Position numbers and translations under genes: made by a program. Below the pieces are notes generated by a model. The model saw only the letters and a program-made list of their open reading frames with translations, was not told where the DNA came from and searched no databases. From Bufo bufo (taxonomy: Eukaryota > Chordata > Amphibia > Anura > Bufonidae), in contig NC_053390.1 in the NCBI RefSeq assembly GCF_905171765.1, positions 509,995,565 through 510,059,564 on the forward strand: a stretch of DNA of 64,000 nt. Reading direction: 5' to 3'. This document shows, one piece after another, positions 34,780 through 45,061 of this stretch (position 1 is the first letter of the stretch; each line of letters starts with the position of its first letter).

Positions 34780-35313
34780 CCCAGGTAAAGTAATTTCAGG
34801 CAGTTTGAGTGCGCTTCCAGTGTAAATGAGCAGGATTTTTGCAGGAGCAGTGAACAGTGCGTCTTACTCCATGCACTCACAAGCCACGTCCCTTTCTTGT
34901 GTTTTAATACTGAAACGAATTTTGTCTTTGCATTGCCATATTAAGACCCCTATTACTGTTGTATTTTTTATGTGTATGGAGCTGTGTAGGGGCTCATTTT
35001 TTGCGGGATGGTCTGTGGTTTTTATTGATACAATTTTGGAGTGTGTATGACACTTTTTATAAAATTTATTTGGGGAAGTGACATGACAAAAAAAGGTGAA
35101 TCGCCTATTTTTATGTTTTTCTCATATGGTTTGCTGTATGGGATCAATATTTTTATATTTTAATAGTATGGGCGTTTTTCACACGTAGCGATGCCTATGA
35201 TGTTTATTTTTTTATTGTTTTTATATAAATTTTGGAGAAATGGGGTGATTAGATTTTTTTTACATTGTTCTTTTTTTTTATATATAATTTTTTATTTCTT
35301 TTACACTTTTTAA

Positions 35314-35800
35314 GGCTTTTTTCACACAGGCGTCGTGTGTGAGGGTCGTATAGGATGCGGGTGCGTCGTGGGAAAATCGTGCGATTTTTGCCTGTGAGTG
35401 GGGTGAGTTTTGTATGCGATTTGCATTATTCAGTTTTTCCCGTGCGAGTGCAATGTATTTTGCATGCACGTGAGAAAAAACTGAATGTGGTGCCCAGACC
35501 CAACCTGGACTTCTTCACAGAAGTTCGGGTTTAGGTTAGGTATTCTGTAGATTTTAATAAGTAAATTAGGGATGGAGGGGTTAAAAAAGAAAAAATATGT
35601 TTTAACTCGCCTCATCCACTTGTTCCCTCAGCCCGGCTTGTCTTCTTTCTTCTTCTTCGATGACCTGGGAGGAAAAGGACCTTTTGATGTCACTGCGCTC
35701 ATCACATGGTCCATCACCATCGTGATGGACCATGTGATGAGTGCCGTGACGTCACCAAATGTCCTTTTCCTCCCAGGTCAATTATTTTTTGTTTATTTTT
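35314..35800. mobile_element. family B element, right end lost
   Basis: Left end GGCTTTTTTCACACAGGCG after TAA (35311-35313). Contains TTCTTCACAGAAGTTCGGGT and a hairpin with CATCACATGGTCCATCACCA. One arm keeps TGACGTCA (35747-35754); the other reads TGATGTCA. It stops near 35800 without the expected right terminus. Confidence 0.65.
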
Positions 35801-36216
35801 TAAAGTCATAAACTTACTTCAGTAGGAAGAATGGTGTTTAAAAACTGGAGTAGCGTTTCTGAACAAAGGTGTAAAGTTGAAGATGCACCAAATTTATCAA
35901 GTGTGACACCGCAAAGTAAACCACGCAGGCTTGGGCAAACCTGACTTGAAATATTACCCTCATGATTCCCATTGTGTATACATTGATTTGGTTCTGAATG
36001 CACCTCTCCTGTCCCTTTCTGGACCCTCAGGTGTTATAGGGCTGTATAACCCTTTTCAGTGTCTCAGTATACTTGCCCATTAGGTTTTACTGCAGTTCTG
36101 TGCGCTCTGTTGGTTTGTGCCTTGTATTTGTGTATTCTGAATGATAATGTATGAAATGGTAAAAATTTTGTAATCTGTGAAGATTTTTGTCCTCTAACAT
36201 ATCGGTCCTTTTTCAG
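35801..36216. other. unassigned intron
   Basis: Nothing recognised. The last 40 bases are T-rich and lead to the exon acceptor at 36211-36216. Confidence 0.5.
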
Positions 36217-36403
36217 CATGGAGCGTGCGTCAATGCCATGGATCTCTGGCAGTTTACACCATTACATGAGGCTGCATCAAAGAATCGGGTTGAAGTTTGC
36301 TCCTTGCTGCTGAGTCATGGTGCAGATCCAACACTAGTCAATTGCCATGGAAAAAGTGCAGTAGACATGGCACCTACTCCAGAGCTCAAAGAGAGATTAA
36401 CCT
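36217..36403 (+). CDS. TNKS: TNKS exon: end of ARC2 ([20 protein letters not shown])
   Basis: A 187-base exon after CCTTTTTCAG. It reads [20 protein letters not shown], then a [18 protein letters not shown] helix-loop and [18 protein letters not shown], which closes ARC2 and enters the linker helix to ARC3. It ends with one base of a tyrosine codon. The donor is GTAGGT at 36404, less standard than its neighbours. [10 protein letters not shown] contains the conserved tankyrase repeat residues that help form the partner-peptide groove in peptide-binding ARCs. Preceding intron: 12.6 kb, the longest here, swollen by the LINE. Confidence 0.95.
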
Positions 36404-36870
36404 GTAGGTGATATAAAGAAATTTCTCAAGAAATGTGTTTTTTCCTTTTAGCCTTCAGCCACATATGGGCAAGGGGGAGGGTTGTTTTGTGTCCTATGGT
36501 GACAACGCTACACCGATCCCAAAATTTTGATTCACTTTCGTCACCATAAAAAAGTATTGCGATACTCAATACTATGCAAAAAAAAAAAAACACCGAAAAA
36601 AGCCGCGTTCATTTCGCATTTTATGAAATGTTTGGCCCATAATAGAACAGTCCTATCCTATTTTTTGGGGTGACAAGGTGACTAAAAAATGGCGAATCGC
36701 ATGGTTTTTATTTATTTATTTCTGTTACGGCGCTCACCGCATAGGAGATATTTTTTAATAATTTAATAGTTTTGACTTTTCGGACGCAGCGCTATGTAAT
36801 ATGTTTATTTATTTATTGTTTATATATTTTATATGTAAAATTGGGAAAGGGGGGATTTAAACTTAATATT
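36404..36870. other. intron with a family F fragment
   Basis: About 36660-36870 matches family F text (GGTGACTAAAAAATGGCGAA, GCGCTCACCGCATAGG, CGGACGCAGCGCTATG). No gene. Confidence 0.5.
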
Positions 36871-36873
36871 TTA

Positions 36874-37354
36874 GGGTACTTTCAAACTAGCGTTTTTCTT
36901 TTCCGGCATAGAGTTCCGTCACAGGCTCTCTATACCGGAAAAGGACTGATCAGGCATATCCCCATGCATTCTGAATGGAGAGCAATCCGTTCAGGATGCA
37001 TCAGGATGTCTTCAGTTGAGTCATTTTGACTGATCAGGCAAAAGATAAAACCGTAGCATGCTACGGTTTTATCTCCGGCGAAAAAAAACTGAAGACTTGC
37101 CTGAATGCCGGCATTTTTCCCCATAGGAATGCGTTAGTGCCAGATCCGGCATTCAAAATACCAGAATGCCGGATCCGTCCTTCCGGTCTGCGCATGTGCA
37201 GACTGGTAAAAATGTGTAAAAAGATACAAGACGGATCCGTCTGTCTGCATGACAAGCAAATGCTTTCAGTCACATCCAGATCGGCGGATCCAGCAGGCAG
37301 TTCCAACGACGGAACTGCCCGCCGGATCACACTGCCGCAAGTGTGAAAGTAGCC
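36874..37354. mobile_element. Harbinger-like MITE, family A copy 4 (GGGTAC subfamily)
   Basis: GGGTACTTTCAAACTAGCG left, GTGTGAAAGTAGCC right; TTA at 36871-36873 and 37355-37357. The right TTA is also the left flank of the next element. Confidence 0.78.
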
Positions 37355-37357
37355 TTA

Positions 37358-38028
37358 GGCCTCTTTCACACGGGTGTCATATTTTTGGCCCGGATAAGAG
37401 GCGGGTGCGTTGCGGGAAAATGCGCGATTTTTCCGCGCGAGTGCAAAACATTGTAATGCGTTTTGCACTCGCGTGAGAAAAATCGTGCATGTTTGGTACC
37501 CAAACCCGAACTTCTTCACTGAAGTTCGGGCTTGGGATCGGTGTTCTGTAGATTGTATTATTTCCCCTTATAACATGGTTAAAAGGGAAAATAATAGCAT
37601 TCTGAATACAGAATGCATAGTAAAATAGCGCTGGAGGGGTTAAAAAAAAATAAAAAATTATTTAACTCACCTTAGTCCACTTGATCGCGCTGCCGGCATC
37701 TCCTTCTGTCTCCTTCTTTGCTGATTGTAGGAACAGGACCTGTGGTGACGTCACTCCGGTCGTCACATAGTCCATCACATGATCCATCACCATGGTAAAA
37801 GATCATGTGATGACCGGTGTGACGTCACCACAGGTCCTGTTCCTACAATCAGCAAAGGAGGAGACAGAAGGAGATGCCGGCAGCGCGATCAAGTGGACTA
37901 AGGTGAGTTAAATTATTGTTCATGTGAACAGCCCCATAGAAATGAATGGGTCGGTATTCAGTGCGGGTGCAATGCGTTCAACTCACGCATCGCATCCGCG
38001 CGGAATACTCGCCCGTGTGAAAGGGGCC
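37358..38028. mobile_element. family B element, complete, 671 bp
   Basis: GGCCTCTTTCACACGGG left, CCCGTGTGAAAGGGGCC right; flanks TTA and TCA, so one base of the duplication has changed. A central 110-base hairpin at about 37735-37845 has TGACGTCA in both arms. GAACTTCTTCACTGAAGTTC (37509) is a second small palindrome. No open frame of note. Confidence 0.75.
37746..37827. promoter_or_regulatory. paired CRE-type palindromes TGACGTCA
   Basis: Perfect sites at 37746-37753 and 37820-37827 in opposite hairpin arms, same layout as 5988-6068. Function not shown. Confidence 0.4.
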
Positions 38029-38109
38029 TCAGTGTTTTTTTTGTTTGTTTTTTTTTTTACTTACTATTTGCCCCCTTAGGGGCTGGAACCCTTGTCCTAT
38101 TCACCCTTA

Positions 38110-38750
38110 GGCCCCTTTCACATGGGCGAGATTTCTGCGCGGGTGCAATGCGTGAGGTGAACGCATTGCACCCGCACTGTATCCGGACCCATTCACTTCT
38201 ATGGGGCTGTGCACATGAGCGGTGATTTTTACGCATCACTTGTGTGTTGCATGCAGCATGCTCTATGTTGAGCAATTTTCACGCAACGCAGGCCCCATAG
38301 AAGTTAATGGGGCTGCGTGAAAATCGCAAGCATCCGCAAGCAAGTGCGGATGCGGTGCGATTTTCACGCATGGTTGCTAGGATGAAAGTCTATTCACTGT
38401 GTTATTTTCCCTTATAACATGGTTATAAGGGAAAATAATAGCATTCTTTAATACAGAATGCTAAGTAGGTCAATTGAGGGTTAAAAAAAACAAAACAAAT
38501 ATGAACTCCCCTCCTCCAATTGATCCCGTAGCTGCCGGTCTCCTGTTCTTTCTTCAGGACCTGTCAAAGGACCTGTGGTGACATCACTGTGCTCATCACA
38601 TGGTACATCACATGATCCATCACCATGGTAATGGACCATGTAATGAGCTCAGTGACGTCACCACAGGTCCTGAAGAAAACAGGAGACTGGCCGCTACGGG
38701 ATAAATTTGGAGGAGGTGAGTTCATTTTTTTTCCATTTTTTTTTTTTTTA
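38110..38750. mobile_element. family B element, opposite orientation, one end lost
   Basis: GGCCCCTTTCACATGGGCG follows TTA (38107-38109). The text then runs through the family B interior in reverse order to the 37358 copy. The hairpin at about 38565-38675 keeps one TGACGTCA (38653-38660); the other arm reads TGACATCA. The far terminus is absent. Confidence 0.65.
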
Positions 38751-38796
38751 ACCCTCATTGGCACTGCGCCACAAATGTTTATTATACTGGGGTGTT

Positions 38797-39085
38797 GGGG
38801 GGGGGGGGGGGGGGGGGGCACGCACTGCGCCACCAATGAAGAAAACTGACCTGTTAATACAAATACAGGAGGCTGGTGCCGTTACCAAATAGCCGGCACC
38901 CGACCTCTATGACAGGGTGCTGCGATCCGCTGCAGTTAACCCCTCAGGTACTGTACCTGAGAGGTTAACTGCCGCTGATCGCAGCTCCCTGTCATAGAGG
39001 TCGGGTGCTGGCTATTTGGTAACGGCACCAGCCTCCTGTATTTGTATTAACAGGTCAGTTTTCTTCATTGGTGGCGCAGTGCGCA
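38797..39085. repeat. G22 homopolymer and 264-bp palindrome
   Basis: A run of about 22 G (38797-38818) precedes a palindrome, 38822-39085. GCACTGCGCCACCAATGAAG opens it, mirrored by CTTCATTGGTGGCGCAGTGC; the centre is CTCAGGTACTGTACCTGAGA near 38955. TTGTATTAACAGGTCAGTT and the GGTGGCGCAGTG motif are tandemly repeated again to 39139. Confidence 0.85.
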
Positions 39086-39545
39086 CCCGCTTCCTGTATT
39101 TGTATTAACAGGTCAGTTATCTTCATTGGTGGCGCAGTGGCCACAGCCCCTCCCCTCCTCCTCCTGTCTCTCTTCTTGCTGGCATTGGCGGCAGCAGCAG
39201 CACAGGGGGGAGGGAGAGACTCCTCCACTTTGCTGCTGAGAAGAACATCGGCGGCGGGGCAGAGAACTATCATCTCCTGTGCGCGCCGCTGTATTCAACT
39301 GCAGAGCTGTGGCGGGTCTAGTCGCAAATGGCGACAAGACTAAAAAGTCTTGTCGCCATTTGTAAATTCTAAGTCGCATTGGTGACCATTTTGGTCGCCA
39401 TTTGGAGCCCTGACAGAGTTACAGACTGTTGTTTTACCTAAATAGTGTAAGTCTATGTTACAGCGGCACTTTGTGCCACCTGCCGCTCCACTCCCTCTGG
39501 TGGGCACGGCTGCTGCTCTGTTCACCCATTCTTTTGCTTCTGTGT
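39086..39545. other. intron, GC-rich, with a small inverted repeat
   Basis: AAATGGCGACAAGACTAAAA and AGTCTTGTCGCCATTTGTAA (39327-39365) form a hairpin. No gene. Confidence 0.5.
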
Positions 39546-39840
39546 AGGGTTGCAGCTATTGACTATTTTTGTAATCTAGTATTCAATCGATTTAATCGGG
39601 TACACTAATAATAAATAATTGATTTAAAATAACATTTTTCTTTATAAAAACTCATCAGCCCTGCTGTGCCACCAGCTTGCCCCCTCAGTGTCACCAGCAC
39701 CCCCTCCTAGCCATGTCCCCAGCGCCAGTGAAATAAAAGACTTAATTCTCCTGTAGGGACGCTGGTCCACAGCTCCTCCATCTTCTTCCCCATGCTCCTG
39801 ATGTCAGACAGCTTCGGGTCATAGTGCATCCTTACGTGCA
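39546..39840. mobile_element. hAT fragment related to the 8809 element
   Basis: TAGGGTTGCAGCTATTGACT at the left, then AATCGATTTAATCGGG and TTTATAAAAACTCATCAGCC, which matches, inverted, the right part of the hAT element at 9390-9500. Its other end is not found. Confidence 0.55.
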
Positions 39841-40164
39841 CTATGACCTAACGATGTGTCTAGACACAGTGCAGCGGGTTACTGGCCGGCGCGGGACTAG
39901 GTAAGATAACGCGAGATTTGGGAGGATAGTAGGCGATACGTGGGGATTCCTAAGGGTGAAGCGTCTGATATATCTGGCCCAATGGCTAAGCAGATGACAA
40001 ATGTAATGTAATGGATCACATAATTGGTATAGAGACATGATGCAACCGTGGGAGTCTATAAAACATCCATGCCACGCCCACCAATGCGTAGAGTGTCCGA
40101 TCCCCTGAAGACGCCAGGTTATCTGGCGAAACATTTCGGGCGACAGTCATTGAGGGTGTTTTTA

Positions 40165-40445
40165 AAGCAGGGGTGTAGCCTATTAATATCGAGTGTATTC
40201 AGCATAGTGGAGTGTATTCAGCAATAAGTGTACTCAGCCTAACACAAGTGTATTCAGCATAATAATGGAGTGTATTCAGCATAATAATGGAGTGTATTCA
40301 GCATAATAATGGAGTGTATTCAGCATAATAATGGAGTGTATTCAGCAATAAGTGTATTCAGCCTAACAAAGGTGTATTCAGCATAATAATGGAGGGCATT
40401 TGGCATCAAGTGTATTCAGCCTAAACACAAGTGTATTCAGCATAA
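40165..40445. repeat. 22-bp tandem repeat (AGTGTATTCAGCATAATAATGG)
   Basis: About ten units based on GTGTATTCAGCATAATAATG, several shortened to AGTGTATTCAGCCTAACA. It adjoins the CTGAAGA...GAAAC hairpin at 40102-40140. Confidence 0.85.
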
Positions 40446-40616
40446 GACTAGGGGAAGTCTGGAGCCAGTGTGCAGCTTCCAGCCCCTTTTTGAATCACAG
40501 TCCAGATAGTGAACTGAGTATAAATTGATCCATTAACAAAAAATAGGCAACACAACTGATAGTTTTTAAATGGGTAGATTTAATGGTCCGTAATAACGAT
40601 TCAGCTGTAATAAAAG

Positions 40617-40980
40617 TTAAAGGGAACCTGGATTTTGGGTATAGAGCGGAGGACATGGGTTGCTAGATCTCCACTAGCACATCCGCAATACCTAGTCCCC
40701 ATAGCTCTGTGTGCTTTTATTGTGTAAAAAAACGATTTGATACATATGCAAATTAACCTGAGATGAGTCAGAGCTTGAAAATATGACTCTTCTCTGGTCA
40801 CACAAGATATGACTCTTATGTTAATTTGCATAAAAGGTGAGAAGTACAAAAATGCATAATACTTATTGAATTAGTCTGAAAATGAAATTAAAAGTGTAAT
40901 TTATATGTTTAGGGTAACACAATGAACATTCTGAAACGCTCAGTGAGGGTAGCATAGTAGAGGTGACAGGTTCCCTTTAA
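40617..40980. mobile_element. T2-type MITE, first of a pair
   Basis: TTAAAGGGAACCTGGATTTT left; GGTGACAGGTTCCCTTTAA right. The arm text CCCCATAGCTCTGTGTGCTT is shared with the next copy. The TTAA at 40977-40980 is common to both elements. Confidence 0.82.
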
Positions 40981-41341
40981 AGGGAACCTGTCACCTGGAT
41001 TTTGGGTATAGAGCTGAGGACAAGGGCTGCTAGATGGCCACTAGCACATCCGCAATACCCAGTCCCCATAGCTCTGTGTGCTTTTATTGAGTAAAAAAAA
41101 CCATTTGATACATATGCAAATTAACATAAGAGTCATATCTTACTTGTGTGACCAGAGAAGAGTCATATTTTCAAGCTCTGACTCATCTCAAGTTAATTTG
41201 CATATGTATCAAATCGGGTTTTTTTACACAATAAAAGCACACAGAGCTATGGGGACTGGGTATTGCGGCTGTGCTAGCGGCCATCTAGCAACCCATGGCC
41301 TCAGCTCTATACACAAAATCCTGGTGACAGGTTCCCTTTAA
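40977..41341. mobile_element. T2-type MITE, second of a pair
   Basis: TTAAAGGGAACCTGTCACCT left, its complement right, TTAA at 41338-41341. A nearly perfect hairpin around TCATATCTTACTTGTGTGAC. Better preserved than its neighbour. Confidence 0.88.
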
Positions 41342-41392
41342 ATTTTTATGGGCGTATAAGGCATATGTCAAGATAAGGCGAAAACAGTCTTA

Positions 41393-41890
41393 GGCTACTT
41401 TCACACTAGCGTTCGGGTGTCCGCTCGTGCGCTCCGTTTGAAGGGGCTCACGAGCGGCCCCGAACGCATCCGTCTGGCCCCAATGCATTCTCAGTGGAGG
41501 CGGATCCACTGAGAATGCATCCGCCTGCCAGCGCTCAGCCTCCGCTCCGCTCAGTGAGCGGACACCTGAACGCTGCTTGCAGCGTTCGGGTGTCCGCCTG
41601 GCCGTGCGGAGGCGAGCGGATCCGTCCAGACTTACAATGTAAGTCAATGGGGACGGATCCGCTTGAAGATGACACAATATGGCTCAATCTTCAAGCGGAT
41701 CCGTTCCCCATTGACTTACAATGTAAAGTCTGAACGGATCCGCTCAGACAACTTTCACACTTAGAAAATTTTCTAAGTTTTAATGCAGACGCATCCGTTC
41801 TGAACGGATGCGAACGTCTGCATTATCGGAGCGGATCCGTCTGATGAAACATCAGACGGATCCGCTCCGAACGCTAGTGTGAAAGTAGCC
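41393..41890. mobile_element. Harbinger-like MITE, family A copy 5, 498 bp
   Basis: Ends GGCTACTTTCACACTAGCG and CGCTAGTGTGAAAGTAGCC, TTA both sides (41390-41392, 41891-41893). By eye it differs from the 59039 copy at only about ten positions with no length change, so both derive from a recently active source. Confidence 0.88.
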
Positions 41891-42035
41891 TTAGGACTAT
41901 AGGCAAATTATGAAATCTGTTCAAGTGACAAGGCGGTGTATCAGTAGTAACAGTGTATCAGTTAATGAAATGCAAATGATTAGTGCAGAATAAAATAACT
42001 TGAGGGGCAGACAAATGTTTGTAGTATAAATTTTA

Positions 42036-42310
42036 AGCTACATTCACACTACAGTGAAAAATGGCTGTGTGATGACCGTTTTTGTAACGTCTGTCACGCG
42101 GACATTTTTAGAACAAATTGAAGTCAGTGGGGTATTCACATGACCGTTTTTTTTAACAGCCAGGAACGTTATTACTTCTGGGGGCCACTATGGGGGACAT
42201 TATGTATACTGCTGGGGTTGGAATTTTATTCATAAAAATGGATGCAAAATTGGTTTAAAAATGGCCATGAAAAACTGTCTCATTTTCATTTTTTGTGTGT
42301 GACTGTAGCC
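42036..42310. mobile_element. Harbinger-like MITE, family G
   Basis: AGCTACATTCACACTACAG left, GTGTGTGACTGTAGCC right, TTA at 42033-42035 and 42311-42313. Interior unlike family A. Confidence 0.62.
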
Positions 42311-42515
42311 TTATATCTGTTATCTTCTATCCATCTGTCACCAGTCTGATGCATCGCAGCTGGGCTCTAGTATGTTCTGCTCATTGTGTCATAATACTGC
42401 ATATGTAAAAACACTAAAAGGATAGTGTCGGGTATTTCTACTGTTTAGGTGTTGGGAAATCATTTATGGTTAGACTTGATACAAAGTTGTTCACGCATCA
42501 AACCTTTAATTGCAG

Positions 42516-42637
42516 ATGAATTCAAAGGACATTCTCTGCTACAAGCTGCCAGGGAGGCAGACCTGGCCAAAGTGAAGAAGACACTTGCTTTGGAGATCAT
42601 CAATTTTAAGCAACCGCAGTCCCATGAGACCGCACTG
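42516..42637 (+). CDS. TNKS: TNKS exon: start of ARC3 ([20 protein letters not shown])
   Basis: A 122-base exon after ACCTTTAATTGCAG. The first two bases finish the tyrosine codon from the previous exon, giving [20 protein letters not shown], then [21 protein letters not shown], ending in phase 0 before [24 protein letters not shown] is the capping first repeat of ARC3. The open frame runs past the donor into intron to 42694, so the splice site, not the open frame, sets the end. By recollection the protein sequence matches human TNKS throughout this exon. Confidence 0.95.
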
Positions 42638-42779
42638 GTGAGAACAGAGGGCTTGGGTTCCACTTGTGGAGGAATGATAGTGTTATTTGAATAGCGCTGC
42701 CTAAAAATAAACTTTTTTTTTGCCTGAAATTGAAGCAGCGATGCCAAAGAAACAAACTTTGTGAAACATAACCTCCTAT

Positions 42780-43273
42780 TTAAAGGGGTTGTCCGGGTTC
42801 AGAGCTGAACCCAGACATACCTCCATTTTCACCCCGGCAGCCCCCCTGACATGAACATCGGAGCATTTCATGCTCCGATGCTCTCCTTTGCCCTGCGCTA
42901 AATCGCGCAGGGCAAAGGCATTTTTTGGAGAACCGGTGACGTACCGGGGCTCTCCATGGGGCTGACAGGAACCCCGTTGACGTCACCGGCACTGATGGGT
43001 GGGATTTAGCGCTGCCCTAGCCAGTAAAACGGCTAGGGCAGAGCTAAAGCCCGCCCCTCAGAGCCAGTGACATCACCGAACACAGTGCCGGGTGGATGCC
43101 TCCGCCCGACAGTGTGTTATTGTAAACAAAAGAGCTTGTGCCCTGCGCGATCTAGCGCAGGGCAATGGAGCGCATCGGAGCATCAGATGCTCCGATGCTA
43201 GCCTCAGGGGGGCTGCCTGGGTGAAAATAAGGGTATGTCCGGGTTCAGCTCTGAACCCGGACAACCCCTTTAA
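42780..43273. mobile_element. T2-type MITE, 494 bp
   Basis: TTAAAGGGGTTGTCCGGGTT and AACCCGGACAACCCCTTTAA. Arms repeat CTGCGC, CGCAGGGCAAAGG and CATCGGAGCAT(C/T). It begins 143 bases after the exon donor at 42638. Confidence 0.88.
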
Positions 43274-43275
43274 TA

Positions 43276-43675
43276 CTCAAAGGGGTTGTCTCACTTCAGC
43301 AAATGTCATGTATCATGTAGAGAAAGTTAATATAAGGCAGTTACTCATGTATTGTGATTGACCATATTGCCTCTATTCCTGGCTGCATTCATTTTCCATC
43401 ACATTATTCACTGCTGCAGCACAGATATAAGGTGGCTCGGATGGGAGCTGCTGTATTACAAGCCTATGCACACTCTCACGGTTCCTATGGTGCAAGCACA
43501 GCCACTGCTGCTGGATTTCAGGGAGGTCGTAATCCCTGGAAACGAGCAGTGTATAATGTGATGGAAAAATGACTCCAGACAGCAAAGGAGGTAATATGGA
43601 CAGTCCCAATACATTAGTAAGTGCCTTGTATTAACTTCCTAAATGCTGTTTGCTGAAATGAGAGAACCCCTTTAA
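43276..43675. mobile_element. T2-type MITE, left TTAA decayed
   Basis: CTCAAAGGGGTTGTCTCACT left (TTAA mutated), GAGAGAACCCCTTTAA right. GTAGAGAAAGTTAATATAAG is shared with the copies at 44600 and 50720. Interior arms CAGCAGTGGCTGTGC-like. Confidence 0.75.
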
Positions 43676-44599
43676 CTTGGATACCACCTCAAAGATTGTG
43701 TCGTGTAATAGAGACGCAGTTGTAAAATGTAGTAGTAGTAGAAGAGTTCATTTCACATAGGAAGAATACATTAGGCTGTCATTGGGGGACATCTCTCAAG
43801 CTCTTTACACCACTACTGTGGCGTAAAAAAGCCGCAGATTATGGCATGCCATGTGTGCACCATAATTTGCAACCTTTCAGCTTTTTTGCACTTTTCTGGG
43901 GTGGGCATTGTGACACCCGCCCCCCCCCGCATTTACTATGACTTTCGCCAGTAGCTGGTGTAGACTTCAGTTTCTGGTGCACATCAGGGCAGAGATCACC
44001 CTAATTTGTTAAGAGACATCTGCCTGTTAATAAAGTTGTCTCATGCCAGTCATGGTAATTGTCCCATGTTATGGTCCTGCAGATCTAGCTGTCCCGGAAA
44101 GGTCATAATGATCTGTCACCTCTCCTGACATGTCCGTTTTAGTTACTACTTGCATTCAGTATGTAATAACCATCTGTTCGAATGACTCTCTCCATTATTT
44201 CTGATAGAAGTTATGAATGGATTGCTAGTAGTTTGCAGTAAAGGTCCTCATGGGTCTTACCTGTTGGGGGTGCGTCCCTGCACAGTCTGACACTGACAGC
44301 ACTAATTGGATGATTTCAGATTGTGCAGGGACACCCATCTGGACCTTCATTGCAAGCAATGCTAGTGCTTCATAACTTCTTGAAGGAATAATAAAGGAAT
44401 GGCACAACAAAGTCCTTAGAATAGATTTGCTAGAATTTTTATTACAAGGAGGATGTAAGTAATTACTAAAATAGACATGTCAGGAGAAGTTACAGGTCGT
44501 CCTTAAGAGAGACTCATTTGTCAAACTGCAAAATTACGTGACCTGTCTGTCTTCTTCTTTGATGCATATTTTGAATGACCCTCTCCTCAGCTAGACAAC
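43676..44599. other. intron with a diverged T2-like foldback at about 44110-44510
   Basis: GTCACCTCTCCTGACATGTC (44114) opposes GACATGTCAGGAGAAGTTAC (44474). Inner arms GTCCCTGCACAGTCTGA and TTGTGCAGGGACACCC match the element at 46264. TTAA ends are mutated. No gene. Confidence 0.6.
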
Positions 44600-45061
44600 T
44601 TAAGGGGGTTGTCTCACTTCAGGAAATAGCATTTATCATGTAGAGAAAGTTAATATAAGCCACTTACTAATGTATTATGATTATCCATATTGCTTCCCTT
44701 GCTGCCTGGATTCATTTTTCCATCACATTGTGCACTGCTCGTTTCCATGGTTACAACCACCCAGCAATCCAGCAGTGGTGGCTGTGCTTGCACACTATAC
44801 GAAAAAGTGCCGGCGTCTCTGGTGACTGGGATCGTGGGAGCGCACGTAGGCTAGTGCTTTTTTTTTTTTTTTTGCAAGCACAACCACCGCTTCTGGTTTG
44901 CAGGGTGGTCTGTAACCATCAAAATGTGTATAATGTGATAGAAAAATGAATCCAGCCAGCAAAGGAAGCAATATGGATAATAACAATACATTAGTAAGTG
45001 GCTTGTACTAACCTTCTCTACATGATAAATGGCACTTGCTGAAGTGACACAACCTCTTTAA
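44600..45061. mobile_element. T2-type MITE, 462 bp
   Basis: TTAAGGGGGTTGTCTCACTT left, GAAGTGACACAACCTCTTTAA right. A T15 tract lies inside. Its right TTAA overlaps the TAA target of the next element. Confidence 0.8.

Larger units (their letters stand above)
29173..34892 (-). mobile_element. near full-length L1/Tx1-like LINE
   Basis: About 5.7 kb on the minus strand: ORF1 (34779-33655), a 437-base spacer, ORF2 (33217-29482), a short 3' region with two long G runs on the coding strand, an AATAAA-like signal near 29200, and a poly(A) tail shown as T9 at 29167-29175 on plus. TTTCTTGTGTTTT at about 29159-29171 and 34893-34905 is the 13-bp target duplication. It lies antisense to TNKS in the 12.6-kb intron. 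Confidence 0.9.
28825..35310. repeat. old family F repeat, split by the LINE
   Basis: Text from TTAACCCCTCCAGGACTGGG (28825) to about 29158 continues after the LINE at 34906 to about 35310. TTATATAGTTTTTCTTGTGT joins TTAATACTGAAACGAATTTT across the insertion. GGGGCTCATTTTTTGCGGGA at about 34991 ties it to the repeat at 17828. Right end not found, because a family B element adjoins it. Confidence 0.65.

Noticed and set aside
29936..34825. Plus-strand frames of 60-121 codons across the LINE
   Set aside because: They are antisense shadows of the LINE ORF1 and ORF2, which carry the real motifs on the minus strand.
36217..36411. Exon end at the in-frame stop 36409-36411
   Set aside because: The donor GTAGGT at 36404 and the codon completed by the next exon (YEFKG) show splicing before the stop.
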